Positions 56,644 through 63,952 of a stretch of DNA of 64,000 nt are shown piece by piece. The notes beneath the pieces are model-generated. The model had not been told where the DNA came from. It saw only the letters and a program-made list of their open reading frames with translations, and searched no databases. Made by a program: the position numbers and the translations under genes. This stretch comes from Pseudoflavonifractor gallinarum. GTDB taxonomy: Bacteria; Bacillota; Clostridia; Oscillospirales; Oscillospiraceae. Where the stretch lies: positions 62,001 through 126,000 of the forward strand of contig NZ_JADCKF010000002.1 of NCBI RefSeq assembly GCF_014982855.1, in the 5' to 3' direction. Numbering within the stretch: position 1 is the stretch's first letter; each line of letters begins with the position of its first letter.

Positions 56644-59085
56644 ATGAAAACCGAGACAAAACGCGTACAGGGCACGCTGGAGGCGTTGGCTCCGGGGGAG
56701 CACGGCGTGATCCTGCGGGTAGGAAATGAACGAGGGCCGGTCAAACGCCGGCTGGTGGATATGGGACTGACGCCCGGGACGGAGATCCTGGTGCGCAAGA
56801 TCGCCCCCTTCGGTGACCCCATTGAGGTCAACCTCCGGGGATATGAGCTCTCCCTGCGCCGGGAGGACGCCCGGCAGATCACCATGGCCATCGGGGAGGA
56901 GGCCCAGGCGGCCAGCCTGATCCGCAAAAAACGGGTGGGCATGGTGCAGCGCATCCCGGATGAGGAGACCCTGCGCCGCATGAGCGACGACCACGACCAT
57001 GAGAAGCGGGAGCACAGCGGGGTACCGGACTACGCCAGCCACGACACCCGGGAGATGAAGCTGGCCCTGGTGGGCAATCCCAACTGCGGAAAGACCACGC
57101 TCTTCAACGCGCTCACCGGTTCCAACCAGTATGTGGGCAACTGGCCCGGCGTGACAGTGGAGAAGAAGGAAGGACGGGCCCAGGTGGACGGAAAGCCGGT
57201 GACGGTGGTGGATCTGCCGGGCATTTACTCCCTCTCGCCCTACTCCATGGAGGAGATCGTGGCCCGGGACTTTATCGTGGGGGAGCATCCCGACGCCATC
57301 ATCAACATCGTGGACGCCACCAATATGGAGCGCAACCTCTACCTGACCGCCCAGCTGCTGGAGCTGGAGCGCCCCATGGTCATTGCCCTGAACTTCATGG
57401 ACGAGGTGGAGAAGCACGGGGATAAGATCGACGTGGAGGCCCTCTCCCGGTCTCTGGGCGTGCCGGTGATCCCTATCACCGCCCGCACCGGGAAGAATAT
57501 CCAGACCCTGCTGGAGGTGGCCCACCGGCAGATGCACGTGGGCGTCACGGTGGAGCCCGACGATCTCTATGACGATTTTACCCATCAGATCCACCACAAG
57601 ATGGGTGAGCTCATTCACGACAAGGCCTATGCGGCCCAGATTCCCGCCCACTGGGCCTCCATCAAGCTCATCGAGGGGGACCGGCTGGTGGAGCAGGCCC
57701 TGGGACTGGACGAGGCGGAAAAGGCGCGGGTGGAGTCCATCTGCTCGGAGTATGAGGGGGCCTATGTCCTGGGCGACCGGGAGACCCTGGTGGCCGACAG
57801 CCGCTATCAGTTCATCCAGTCGGTGGTCCACGCCTCCGTGCGGAAGGGACAGAAGCAGGGAAGCCTGACCCTGTCCGACCGGATCGACTCCATCGTGACC
57901 CACAAGTGGCTGGCCGTGCCCATGTTCCTCCTGATGATGCTGGGGATGTTCGCCCTGACCTTCGGGCCGGGACAGGCCCTGTCCGACCTGGTGGAGAGCT
58001 TCATCAGCGGCCCGGTCTCCGACGGCATCCGGGCGGGGCTGGAGGCCGCGCAGGTGGCCCCCTGGGTGGAGTCCCTGCTGGTGGACGGCGTGGTCTCCGG
58101 CGTGGGCGGCGTGCTGGTCTTCCTGCCCCAGATCGCCCTGCTCTTTCTGGTGCTCTCCTTCCTGGAGGACTCGGGCTATATGGCCCGGGCCGCCTTCATC
58201 ATGGACCGCCTGCTGCGGCGGTTCGGCCTGTCCGGCAAGGCCTTTATCCCCATGCTGATGGGCTTTGGCTGCACCGTTCCCGCCGTTATGGGAGCCCGCA
58301 CCATGGAGAATGAGAAGGACCGCCGCATGACCATCATGCTGGTGCCCTTCATGTCCTGCTCGGCCCGGCTGCCGGTGTACGGCCTGCTGGCGGGGGCCTT
58401 CTTTGCCCAGTACAGCGGCCTGGTGGTCTTTTCCCTGTATGTGATCGGACTGTGCTTCGCCATCCTGTCCGGCATCCTGCTGCGCAAGACCATGTTCCAG
58501 GGAGAGCCCGCCGCCTTCGTGCTGGAGCTGCCCCCCTACCGTCTGCCCACCCTCAAGAACATGGCCATGCACGTGTGGGAGAAGGTGCGGGGCTTCCTGG
58601 TCAAAGCCGGTACCCTGATCCTGGCTATGAGCGTGGTGCTCTGGTTCCTCCAGTCCTTCGGCTGGTCGGGCGGCTTTGTCATGGTGGAGGACGCCTCCCA
58701 CTCCTTCCTGGGCGCCATCGGCGGGGCCATCGCCCCCGCGCTGCGCCCCTTGGGCTTCGGCACCTGGCAGGCCGCTGTGGCCCTGCTCACCGGCCTGGTG
58801 GCCAAGGAGGCGGTGGTCTCCTCTATGAGCCTCTTTTACGGCTTCTCGGCCAGCGCCAGCGGCGCCACCGTGGCGGCGGCCCTCTCCGGGACCTTCCAGA
58901 CGCCGGTGGCCGCCTATGCCTTCCTGGTCTTTGTGCTGCTCTATGTCCCCTGTGTGGCGGCGGTATCCACCATCTACCGGGAGATGAACAGCCTGAAGTG
59001 GACCCTCCGCTCCATCCTGTGGCAGATCGGCGCGGCCTATCTGGGGGCGCTGGTGGTCTATCAGGTGGGTTCCCTCCTGTTCTGA
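56644..59085 (+). CDS. feoB: Ferrous iron transporter, FeoA-FeoB fusion
   Basis: 813 aa. Residues 5-85 are a FeoA SH3-like domain (LGERGPVKRRLVDMGLTPGTEI-type pattern). The FeoB GTPase begins near 138: G1 LVGNPNCGKTTLFNALTG, G2 GNWPGVTVEKKEG, G3 DLPGIYSLSPYSMEE, and G4 NFMDE. About eight membrane helices follow from residue 420, with the two gate motifs (GYMARAAFIMDRLLRRFGL; FGCTVPAVMGARTM). It imports Fe2+. FeoA is normally a separate gene. The weak AGGATGA ribosome site lies just upstream. Confidence 0.96.
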   Translation: MKTETKRVQGTLEALAPGEHGVILRVGNERGPVKRRLVDMGLTPGTEILVRKIAPFGDPIEVNLRGYELSLRREDARQITMAIGEEAQAASLIRKKRVGMVQRIPDEETLRRMSDDHDHEKREHSGVPDYASHDTREMKLALVGNPNCGKTTLFNALTGSNQYVGNWPGVTVEKKEGRAQVDGKPVTVVDLPGIYSLSPYSMEEIVARDFIVGEHPDAIINIVDATNMERNLYLTAQLLELERPMVIALNFMDEVEKHGDKIDVEALSRSLGVPVIPITARTGKNIQTLLEVAHRQMHVGVTVEPDDLYDDFTHQIHHKMGELIHDKAYAAQIPAHWASIKLIEGDRLVEQALGLDEAEKARVESICSEYEGAYVLGDRETLVADSRYQFIQSVVHASVRKGQKQGSLTLSDRIDSIVTHKWLAVPMFLLMMLGMFALTFGPGQALSDLVESFISGPVSDGIRAGLEAAQVAPWVESLLVDGVVSGVGGVLVFLPQIALLFLVLSFLEDSGYMARAAFIMDRLLRRFGLSGKAFIPMLMGFGCTVPAVMGARTMENEKDRRMTIMLVPFMSCSARLPVYGLLAGAFFAQYSGLVVFSLYVIGLCFAILSGILLRKTMFQGEPAAFVLELPPYRLPTLKNMAMHVWEKVRGFLVKAGTLILAMSVVLWFLQSFGWSGGFVMVEDASHSFLGAIGGAIAPALRPLGFGTWQAAVALLTGLVAKEAVVSSMSLFYGFSASASGATVAAALSGTFQTPVAAYAFLVFVLLYVPCVAAVSTIYREMNSLKWTLRSILWQIGAAYLGALVVYQVGSLLF

Positions 59086-59097
59086 GAAAGGAATGCT

Positions 59098-59256
59098 ATG
59101 AAATACATCATCTATGGGGCCGTCGCGGCCCTGACGGTGTGGGCGGTCTGGTATGTGGTCCGCCAGATCAGCCGTCAGATCCGGGGGAAGGGCGGCTGCG
59201 GTTGTGGCTGTGGCTGCTCCTCCTGCGGGAAGGACTGCGCCCAGCGGAAAGAATGA
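59098..59256 (+). CDS. FeoB-associated Cys-rich membrane protein
   Basis: 52 aa. One membrane helix (about 3-22: YIIYGAVAALTVWAVWYVV), a short basic turn, then a cysteine cluster GGCGCGCGCSSCGKDC. Small proteins of this design commonly follow feoB in Firmicutes and may hand over or sense iron at the membrane. The ATG at 59098 follows GAGAAAGGAATG, 12 nt after feoB. It is read with feoB and closed by a terminator. Confidence 0.9.
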   Translation: MKYIIYGAVAALTVWAVWYVVRQISRQIRGKGGCGCGCGCSSCGKDCAQRKE

Positions 59257-59257
59257 G

Positions 59258-59301
59258 AAAAGGGCGCGTACCGGAGGTTTTGTTCCGGTGCGCGCCCTTT
59301 T
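59258..59301 (+). terminator. Intrinsic terminator after the feo operon
   Basis: 18-bp stem, 59258-59275 with 59284-59301 (AAAAGGGCGCG ... CGCGCCCTTTT), one G-U wobble, 8-nt loop. Confidence 0.9.
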
Positions 59302-59311
59302 GCGCTGGGTC

Positions 59312-59340
59312 TTGCGGGTTTGGGACAGGGGGGGTACAAT
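59312..59340 (+). promoter_or_regulatory. Probable promoter of the sirtuin gene
   Basis: TTGCGG at 59312, 17 bp, TACAAT at 59335. Confidence 0.6.
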
Positions 59341-59389
59341 GAGGAGGAAGGAACCAGATCCACGATTCATGGAACAGGGAGGCGCGCAC

Positions 59390-60124
59390 ATGGAAACAAG
59401 CAAGCTGGAAACACTTCAGGACTGGATCGACGGGAGCAGCCGCATCGTCTTTTTCGGCGGCGCGGGGGTCTCCACCGAGTCGGGCATCCCGGACTTTCGC
59501 AGTGTGGACGGGCTCTACAACCAGAGCTACCGCTATCCGCCCGAGACCATCATCAGCCACAGCTTTTTTGAGCAGGACCCGGAGGAGTTTTTCCGCTTCT
59601 ACCGGGAGAAGATGCTCTGGCCCCAGGCCCAGCCCAACCCGGCCCACCGGAAGCTGGCCGAGTTGGAGCAGGCCGGGAAGCTGGACGCGGTGGTGACTCA
59701 GAACATCGACGGCCTGCACCAGGCGGCGGGGAGCCGGAAGGTCTATGAGCTCCACGGATCGGTCCACCGCAACTACTGCATGAAGTGCCACCAGTTCTAC
59801 GGGCTGGAGGAGATGGTCCAGGGCACGGGCGTCCCCCGCTGCAAGGTGTGCGGCGGCATCATCAAGCCCGATGTGGTGCTCTATGAGGAGAGCCTGGACC
59901 AGCGCACCATCGAAGGTGCGGTGGAGGCCATCCGGAAGGCGGACCTCCTCATCATCGGCGGGACCTCTCTGTCGGTCTATCCCGCGGCGGGACTGATCCA
60001 GTACTACCGGGGGAGCCACCTGGTCCTCATCAACAAGAGCGCCACCCCCTACGACCGGCAGGCCGACCTGGTGATCCAGGCCCCCATCGGTGCGCTGCTG
60101 GAGCAGATCCAGGTCCGTCCCTGA
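59390..60124 (+). CDS. NAD-dependent protein deacylase, sirtuin family
   Basis: 244 aa, standard length. NAD-binding motifs GAGVSTESGIPDFRS (about 26-40) and TQNIDGLH, catalytic His in ELHGSVHRNYC, a zinc site CMKC ... CKVC, and GGTSLSVYPAAGL. Bacterial members remove acyl groups from lysines, for example on acetyl-CoA synthetase. The ATG at 59390 is chosen over 59369 because GGGAGG ends 7 nt upstream and the length then fits the family. Transcribed alone from its own promoter. Confidence 0.95.
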   Translation: METSKLETLQDWIDGSSRIVFFGGAGVSTESGIPDFRSVDGLYNQSYRYPPETIISHSFFEQDPEEFFRFYREKMLWPQAQPNPAHRKLAELEQAGKLDAVVTQNIDGLHQAAGSRKVYELHGSVHRNYCMKCHQFYGLEEMVQGTGVPRCKVCGGIIKPDVVLYEESLDQRTIEGAVEAIRKADLLIIGGTSLSVYPAAGLIQYYRGSHLVLINKSATPYDRQADLVIQAPIGALLEQIQVRP

Positions 60125-60134
60125 TACAGCCAAG

Positions 60135-60527
60135 TCCCCGGGAGTACTCCCGGGGACTTGCGTGTCGAAAAATTTCGACACGCTTCTCAAAAATGCAAGC
60201 ATTTTTTCGAGGGAAATGCAGGCCGCTGCACGCACTTCGTCGGGTCAAAGTCCGCACCGTTCGCCCCGGCCTAATGGCCAGGGTTCACTCCGCTCCCTTG
60301 CCCCTCCTCTCCCAAACAAACCCACTTCGCTGGGCTTTGTTTGGGTTCCCGGTTCGCACACTTGCAGCCTGAGAGGTGTGTTTTCCGACGTACACGCCGC
60401 CGGAAAACACACTTTGACCCTCTTCCGCCGTCTGCGAACGGCGGAACTCTGCGAGGCGTTTGCGGCAAAGAGTGCCGGAGTAAATAGTAGCGGTAGCTGA
60501 AATCCCCGGGAGTACTCCCGGGGACTT
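60135..60527. repeat. Hairpin-rich non-coding element bounded by 25-bp direct repeats
   Basis: The 25 bp at 60135-60159 recur exactly at 60503-60527; each holds the palindrome CCCCGGGAGT/ACTCCCGGGG. The 343 bp between have no credible gene but at least seven hairpins: 60161-60182 (10-bp arms), 60189-60206, 60217-60230, 60311-60345 (14 bp, one bulge), 60376-60412 (12-bp arms), 60425-60444 and 60446-60473. The layout suggests a small non-autonomous insertion into a terminator, or a structured RNA. Open frames through it follow hairpins and are dismissed. This fills most of the 540-bp gap after the sirtuin gene. Confidence 0.65.
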
Positions 60528-60537
60528 CTTGTACGCT

Positions 60538-60580
60538 ATTGTTTATTGAAAAACAATAAAAATAAATTGACTTTCAATAA
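60538..60580. promoter_or_regulatory. Repeated half-sites upstream of the DUF2975-YozG operon
   Basis: TTATTGAAA (60543-60551) and TTTCAATAA (60572-60580) are a perfect 9-bp inverted repeat flanking the -35; a third CAATAA is at 60554-60559. The HTH protein of this operon is the natural candidate to bind here. Confidence 0.55.
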
Positions 60581-60595
60581 GTGCGGCGCTATAAT
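60567..60595 (+). promoter_or_regulatory. Promoter of the DUF2975-YozG operon
   Basis: TTGACT at 60567, 17 bp, TATAAT at 60590, overlapping the inverted repeat. Confidence 0.85.
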
Positions 60596-60663
60596 CAGAA
60601 AAAAGAGAGGGGAGAGCGGGGTGCGGAAGCAGGCGCCCGGAGAGAGACGAGGAGGTATGGAAG

Positions 60664-61242
60664 ATGGACGTGGAAAAGCTGGCCCGGATCCTGAAACGAT
60701 TGGTGAGCATCACCTTTGTATGTAATCTGCTGGTCCTTCCCCTGCTGGCCGGGCTGGCCCGGCTGCGGGGACTGGGGGAGCTGACCGGGGGAATCTCCTA
60801 TTTCTCCATGCAGGGGGAGGGAGCGGCGGAGATCGTTCTGCGGCTGACCGGCTATTTTCTGGCCTCCTGGTGGGAGATCTGGCAGTTTGGAGAGCGGTAT
60901 GCCCAGGTCCTGGCCCTCTTTCTCTTCTTCTGCGGCGTGTGTACCGCCGTCATCCTGTGGCAGGGGCGGCGGGTGCTGGACACTGTCCTGCGGGGGGAGA
61001 CCTTTACCCGGGGCAACGCGGCCAACATGGGGCGGGCGGCGGTGTGCTGCTTCCTCATCTCGGGCGCGGCCCTTCTGCGGACGGTGTGGGGGCTCTTCCA
61101 CTATGGGAGCATCGGGCCGCTGTTCACCTACAACACCCTCTTCATCCCCGTGTTTTTCATGGCGGGGCTGCTCTGCCTGATCCTGTCGGCCCTGGTCCGG
61201 CAGGCGGCCGAGCTGAAGGAAGAGAACGATCTGACCATATGA
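60664..61242 (+). CDS. DUF2975-family membrane protein
   Basis: 192 aa, four hydrophobic helices (about 12-32, 75-100, 122-145 and 155-178). The central cytoplasmic segment VLRGETFTRGNAANMGRAAVCC matches the DUF2975 signature (F...N...L). Such proteins are nearly always followed by a small YozG-like HTH protein, as here after 12 nt, and the pair is thought to form a membrane-linked regulatory unit; the stimulus is unknown. GAGGAGGTATGGAAG supplies the ribosome site. Confidence 0.85.
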   Translation: MDVEKLARILKRLVSITFVCNLLVLPLLAGLARLRGLGELTGGISYFSMQGEGAAEIVLRLTGYFLASWWEIWQFGERYAQVLALFLFFCGVCTAVILWQGRRVLDTVLRGETFTRGNAANMGRAAVCCFLISGAALLRTVWGLFHYGSIGPLFTYNTLFIPVFFMAGLLCLILSALVRQAAELKEENDLTI

Positions 61243-61254
61243 GGAGGGGATTGC

Positions 61255-61464
61255 GTGCCCATCGTAGTCAATCTGGATGTGATGATGGCCCGGCGCAAAA
61301 TGAGCCTGAGCGAGCTGGCCGCCCGGGTGGATCTGACGCTGGCCAATCTCTCCATCCTGAAAAACAACCACGCCAAGGCGGTGCGCTTCACGACCCTGGA
61401 GGCCATCTGTAAGGCCCTGGACTGCCAGCCGGGGGATATTCTGGAGTACGTGCCCGAGGAATGA
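61255..61464 (+). CDS. YozG-like Cro/CI-type HTH protein
   Basis: 69 aa, a complete helix-turn-helix: VVNLDVMMARRKMSLSELAARV, then LTLANLSILKNNHAKAVRF and LEAICKALDCQPGDILEYVPEE. This is the standard DUF2975 partner. GTG start at 61255 with GAGGAGGGG upstream. Probable regulator of its own operon through the TTATTG/CAATAA repeats. Confidence 0.9.
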   Translation: MPIVVNLDVMMARRKMSLSELAARVDLTLANLSILKNNHAKAVRFTTLEAICKALDCQPGDILEYVPEE

Positions 61465-61489
61465 GACAGCCGGACAGGAGGGACGGAAT

Positions 61490-62086
61490 ATGAATCAGGG
61501 GAAGCTGAGGACCACACAGACCCGGCGTTTTTGCGCCTTTGCCTTAAACCATTTTCTCATTTCGGTGGTGAGTGCTCCGCTGGGCTTGCTTCTCTTCGTG
61601 GGATGGGTGGAGCTTCTGGAGACGACGGAGGCGGCCTGGTGGATCGCGATCGCATTTGACGCCTGTCTGATGCTCGCCTACGCGCTGGCGGGGGCCTGGG
61701 TGGCCCGGAAACAGCGGTGGGAGCCGCCCCGCTCCATCTGGGCTGCCCTCTGGTCACTGGTGGCCCCTATGCTGGTGGCCTGGGCCTGGGAGGCCCTGGT
61801 CCTGGTAGGGGCCGATCTGGAATGGCTCACGCTCTCCTACTATGCCCTCATGCTGGCGGTGCCGCTGGCCTTCCCCTCCTTTCTGTTCGTGCTCCTCGGA
61901 CTCATGGGCGGCATCTGGTGGGGAGAGGGGGGATGGGAGTTTTACCTCATGGCCTTCCTGGCCGGCGGATTGCCTCCGCTGCTGTTCTGGCTGGGCAGCC
62001 TGTGGGGGGCCAAAAACCGCCGGGAAGGGGAGGACGGGACAAAAAAAGATCCCTCTCTCCCGCAGAAGCGGGAAGAGGGATCGTAG
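61490..62086 (+). CDS. Membrane protein of unknown function
   Basis: 198 aa with about five helices (near 18-42, 48-70, 85-108, 115-140 and 150-172), rich in Trp. No family recognised. It lies 25 nt after the YozG-like gene, so it is probably the third member of that operon. The last 15 or so codons (DPSLPQKREEGS) are encoded by the terminator hairpin of the convergent xpt gene, so the C terminus is dictated by the opposite strand's signal. Confidence 0.7.
   Translation: MNQGKLRTTQTRRFCAFALNHFLISVVSAPLGLLLFVGWVELLETTEAAWWIAIAFDACLMLAYALAGAWVARKQRWEPPRSIWAALWSLVAPMLVAWAWEALVLVGADLEWLTLSYYALMLAVPLAFPSFLFVLLGLMGGIWWGEGGWEFYLMAFLAGGLPPLLFWLGSLWGAKNRREGEDGTKKDPSLPQKREEGS
62041..62082 (-). terminator. 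Intrinsic terminator of xpt, inside the 3' end of the convergent gene
   Basis: On the minus strand: GATCCCTC-TT-CCCGC, TTCT loop, GCGGG-AGA-GAGGGATC, then T7. Confidence 0.88.
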
Positions 62087-62113
62087 CGGATCGGTATGAA
62101 CCGGGGAAGGAGA

Positions 62114-62683
62114 TCAGGCCAGGATGATCCGGCCGTCCTCCACGCCCTCCACAGTCTCCAGAGCTTCCACCCGGACGCCCATGCGGCGCAGGACCTTTCC
62201 GCCCTCGCGCATGGCCTTTTCGATGGCCACGGCTACGCCGGCCACCTCGCCCCCGGCCTTGGAGACCAGCTCCAGCAGGGCCAGGGTGGACTGCCCGTTG
62301 GAGAGGATGTCGTCCACCACCAGGACCACGTCGTCCTCCTCCAGGTATTTCTTGGACACCCGGATGGTGTAGGATTTCTCCAGCGAAAAGGAGTGGGTCT
62401 CCGCGGTGTAGACATTGGGATCGATGTAGCCGGTCTGAAATTTCTTGGCGTAGATGACCGGGACCCGCAGCGCCCGGCCCACAAAGCAGGCCAGGGCAAT
62501 GCCGGAGCTCTCCACCGTCAGGACCTTGGTGATCTTGTCGCCCTTGAAGCGGCGGGCAAGCTCAGTCCCGGCCCGTTCAATGAGCTCCACATCCATGCAG
62601 TGATTGAGAAACATATCCACGTGGATAATGTCTCCCTCGCCCACCTGGGCTTCTTCCAGAATGCGCTGTCTTAATTCCTTCAT
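62114..62683 (-). CDS. xpt: Xanthine phosphoribosyltransferase
   Basis: 189 aa. Converts xanthine and PRPP to XMP (purine salvage). The PRPP-binding loop VVLVVDDILSNGQSTLALLELV is intact, as are the start KELRQRILEEAQV and the segment DMFLNHCMDVELIERAG. No guanine riboswitch is seen; the gene is second in a minus-strand operon, 12 nt after the amidotransferase gene. Ribosome site AGAGAGGA. Confidence 0.96.
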   Translation of the reverse strand: MKELRQRILEEAQVGEGDIIHVDMFLNHCMDVELIERAGTELARRFKGDKITKVLTVESSGIALACFVGRALRVPVIYAKKFQTGYIDPNVYTAETHSFSLEKSYTIRVSKKYLEEDDVVLVVDDILSNGQSTLALLELVSKAGGEVAGVAVAIEKAMREGGKVLRRMGVRVEALETVEGVEDGRIILA

Positions 62684-62695
62684 GATGATCCTCTC

Positions 62696-63379
62696 TCAAC
62701 GTCCTTCCAAACGATTGCGGCATTGTTCGATCAGCCACTGAAACACCGGCGCGCCGTCCACGGTATCCATCCGCCGGTGGGCGCCGGTCATGCGCTCGGG
62801 ATGATATTGCAGGGCGAGAAGGGGCAGGGCCGTGTGCTCCACCGCCTCCACCAGACCGGACTCCGAGCGGGCGGTGACGGTGAGTCCCTCCCCGATGCGG
62901 TCCAGCGCCTGGTGATGGGCGCTGTTGACGGAAAACACCGGGCCATACCACCGCTCCAGAAGGGAGCCCTCCTCCGCGTGGACGGCGTGGACCTTATCCT
63001 CAGAGCTCCCCGGGGCATGGGTGTGGAAGCACACCTGGGTGGAGCCGATGTCCTGCAAGAGGGTGCCCCCCAGAGCCACATTCAGGATCTGGAGTCCGCG
63101 GCAGATCCCCAGCACCGGCTTTCCGGCGGCCAGATAGGAGGCGGCCAGCGCCAGCTCCGATGCGTCCCGCTGGGGATCGATCTCACTGCTGGCCCAGTTT
63201 TCCTGCCCAAAACGGCAGGGGTCGATATCTCCGCCGCCGCACAGCAGGAGACCGTCGTACTCGGTACGGTCGGCGGGGCAGTAGGCGGCGTGCGGGATTC
63301 CTCCGGCGGCAAGGACTGCGGCCTCGTAGTTCTCCGCGCCGGAAGAGGAGGCAGAGACCAGAATATGAACTTCCATCAT
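62696..63379 (-). CDS. Class I glutamine amidotransferase-like hydrolase (peptidase C26)
   Basis: 227 aa, related to gamma-glutamyl-GABA hydrolase PuuD. The nucleophile Cys is in VLGICRGLQILNVALGG; the catalytic His-Glu is in ALQYHPERM. LLLCGGGDIDP is the other family motif. Substrate unknown; pairing with xpt hints at nitrogen or purine salvage. Two adjacent ATGs (63379 and 63376) follow GAGGTG; the second has the better spacing. Confidence 0.92.
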   Translation of the reverse strand: MMEVHILVSASSSGAENYEAAVLAAGGIPHAAYCPADRTEYDGLLLCGGGDIDPCRFGQENWASSEIDPQRDASELALAASYLAAGKPVLGICRGLQILNVALGGTLLQDIGSTQVCFHTHAPGSSEDKVHAVHAEEGSLLERWYGPVFSVNSAHHQALDRIGEGLTVTARSESGLVEAVEHTALPLLALQYHPERMTGAHRRMDTVDGAPVFQWLIEQCRNRLEGR

Positions 63380-63404
63380 ACACCTCAGAACCGTTATTAG
63401 ACTG

Positions 63405-63433
63405 ATTATAGACTATTTTACTTTCCTCTGCAA
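63405..63433 (-). promoter_or_regulatory. Minus-strand promoter of the amidotransferase-xpt operon
   Basis: On the minus strand: TTGCAG (63433-63428), 17 bp, TATAAT (63410-63405). Confidence 0.82.
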
Positions 63434-63435
63434 TA

Positions 63436-63464
63436 TTGACAAGTAAATAAAAATAGGGTATCCT
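63436..63464 (+). promoter_or_regulatory. Plus-strand promoter into a non-coding region
   Basis: TTGACA at 63436, 17 bp, TATCCT at 63459, divergent from the amidotransferase promoter. The transcript would start near 63471 with the hairpin GATTCCGGAC / GTCCGG-AGG-AATC (63471-63499). Confidence 0.55.
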
Positions 63465-63527
63465 ATTAAAGATTCCGGACAGAGCGGTCCGGAGGAATCT
63501 GCCTGTACGGGCAGGGAAATCGAATAT

Positions 63528-63952
63528 GCAGCGGTATCGAAGTGGTCATAACGGGGCTGACTCGAAATCATGTTTTCACTTTGGAAGTCCGAACTGCCGA
63601 AAAGCCAGTAACCATGCGGGTTTGCGGGCAAGTTCAAATCGTGAATTGGGGTCTGTTCTATCCTGCTGTTCTTCCCGATTTCCACGGCTTGAATTTTGCG
63701 GGAAAATGGCTATAATGAGAGCAGCCATCTGACGCCCACTTTGAGAGGTATGTTTTGGGGTTCCGTAGTTACCGCTATCGTCCCTGATTTACCGTCATCA
63801 TCCAAGTTGGTGTAATGATTCGAAATCAGGTTTCCTATGCGGAGTGCCAAACGGCTGAAACCCTTGGAACCATGCGGGTTCCAGTCGAGTTCAAATTGAA
63901 TATTGTTGCTTGTTCTATCCTGTTGTTCTTCCAGATTTCCACCGGCTGAATT
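63528..63952 (+). repeat. Two diverged direct repeats with tRNA-Ser(CGA)-like sequence
   Basis: The segment 63528-63570 reads like the 5' half of tRNA-Ser(CGA): 7-nt acceptor strand GCAGCGG, TA, the D-arm TCGAAGTGGTCATAACGGGG and an anticodon loop CTCGAAA. The anticodon stem pairs only partly and no matching 3' acceptor is found, so it is not a working tRNA. A related copy follows about 257 bp later: TCGAAATCA (63562, 63819), ACCATGCGGGTT (63611, 63870), AGTTCAAAT (63631, 63889) and a near-identical block of about 40 bp (63654-63695, 63911-63952). An open frame of 68 codons here is just tRNA-like sequence read as protein. Confidence 0.6.

Noticed and set aside
60090-60500. A 136-codon frame through the hairpin-rich element
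   Set aside because: It begins inside the sirtuin gene in another frame and is composed of translated inverted repeats, with no ribosome site.
63526-63732. A 68-codon frame starting MQRYRSGHNGADSKS
   Set aside because: The peptide is what a tRNA-Ser(CGA)-like sequence gives when translated; frames of this kind are common misannotations.
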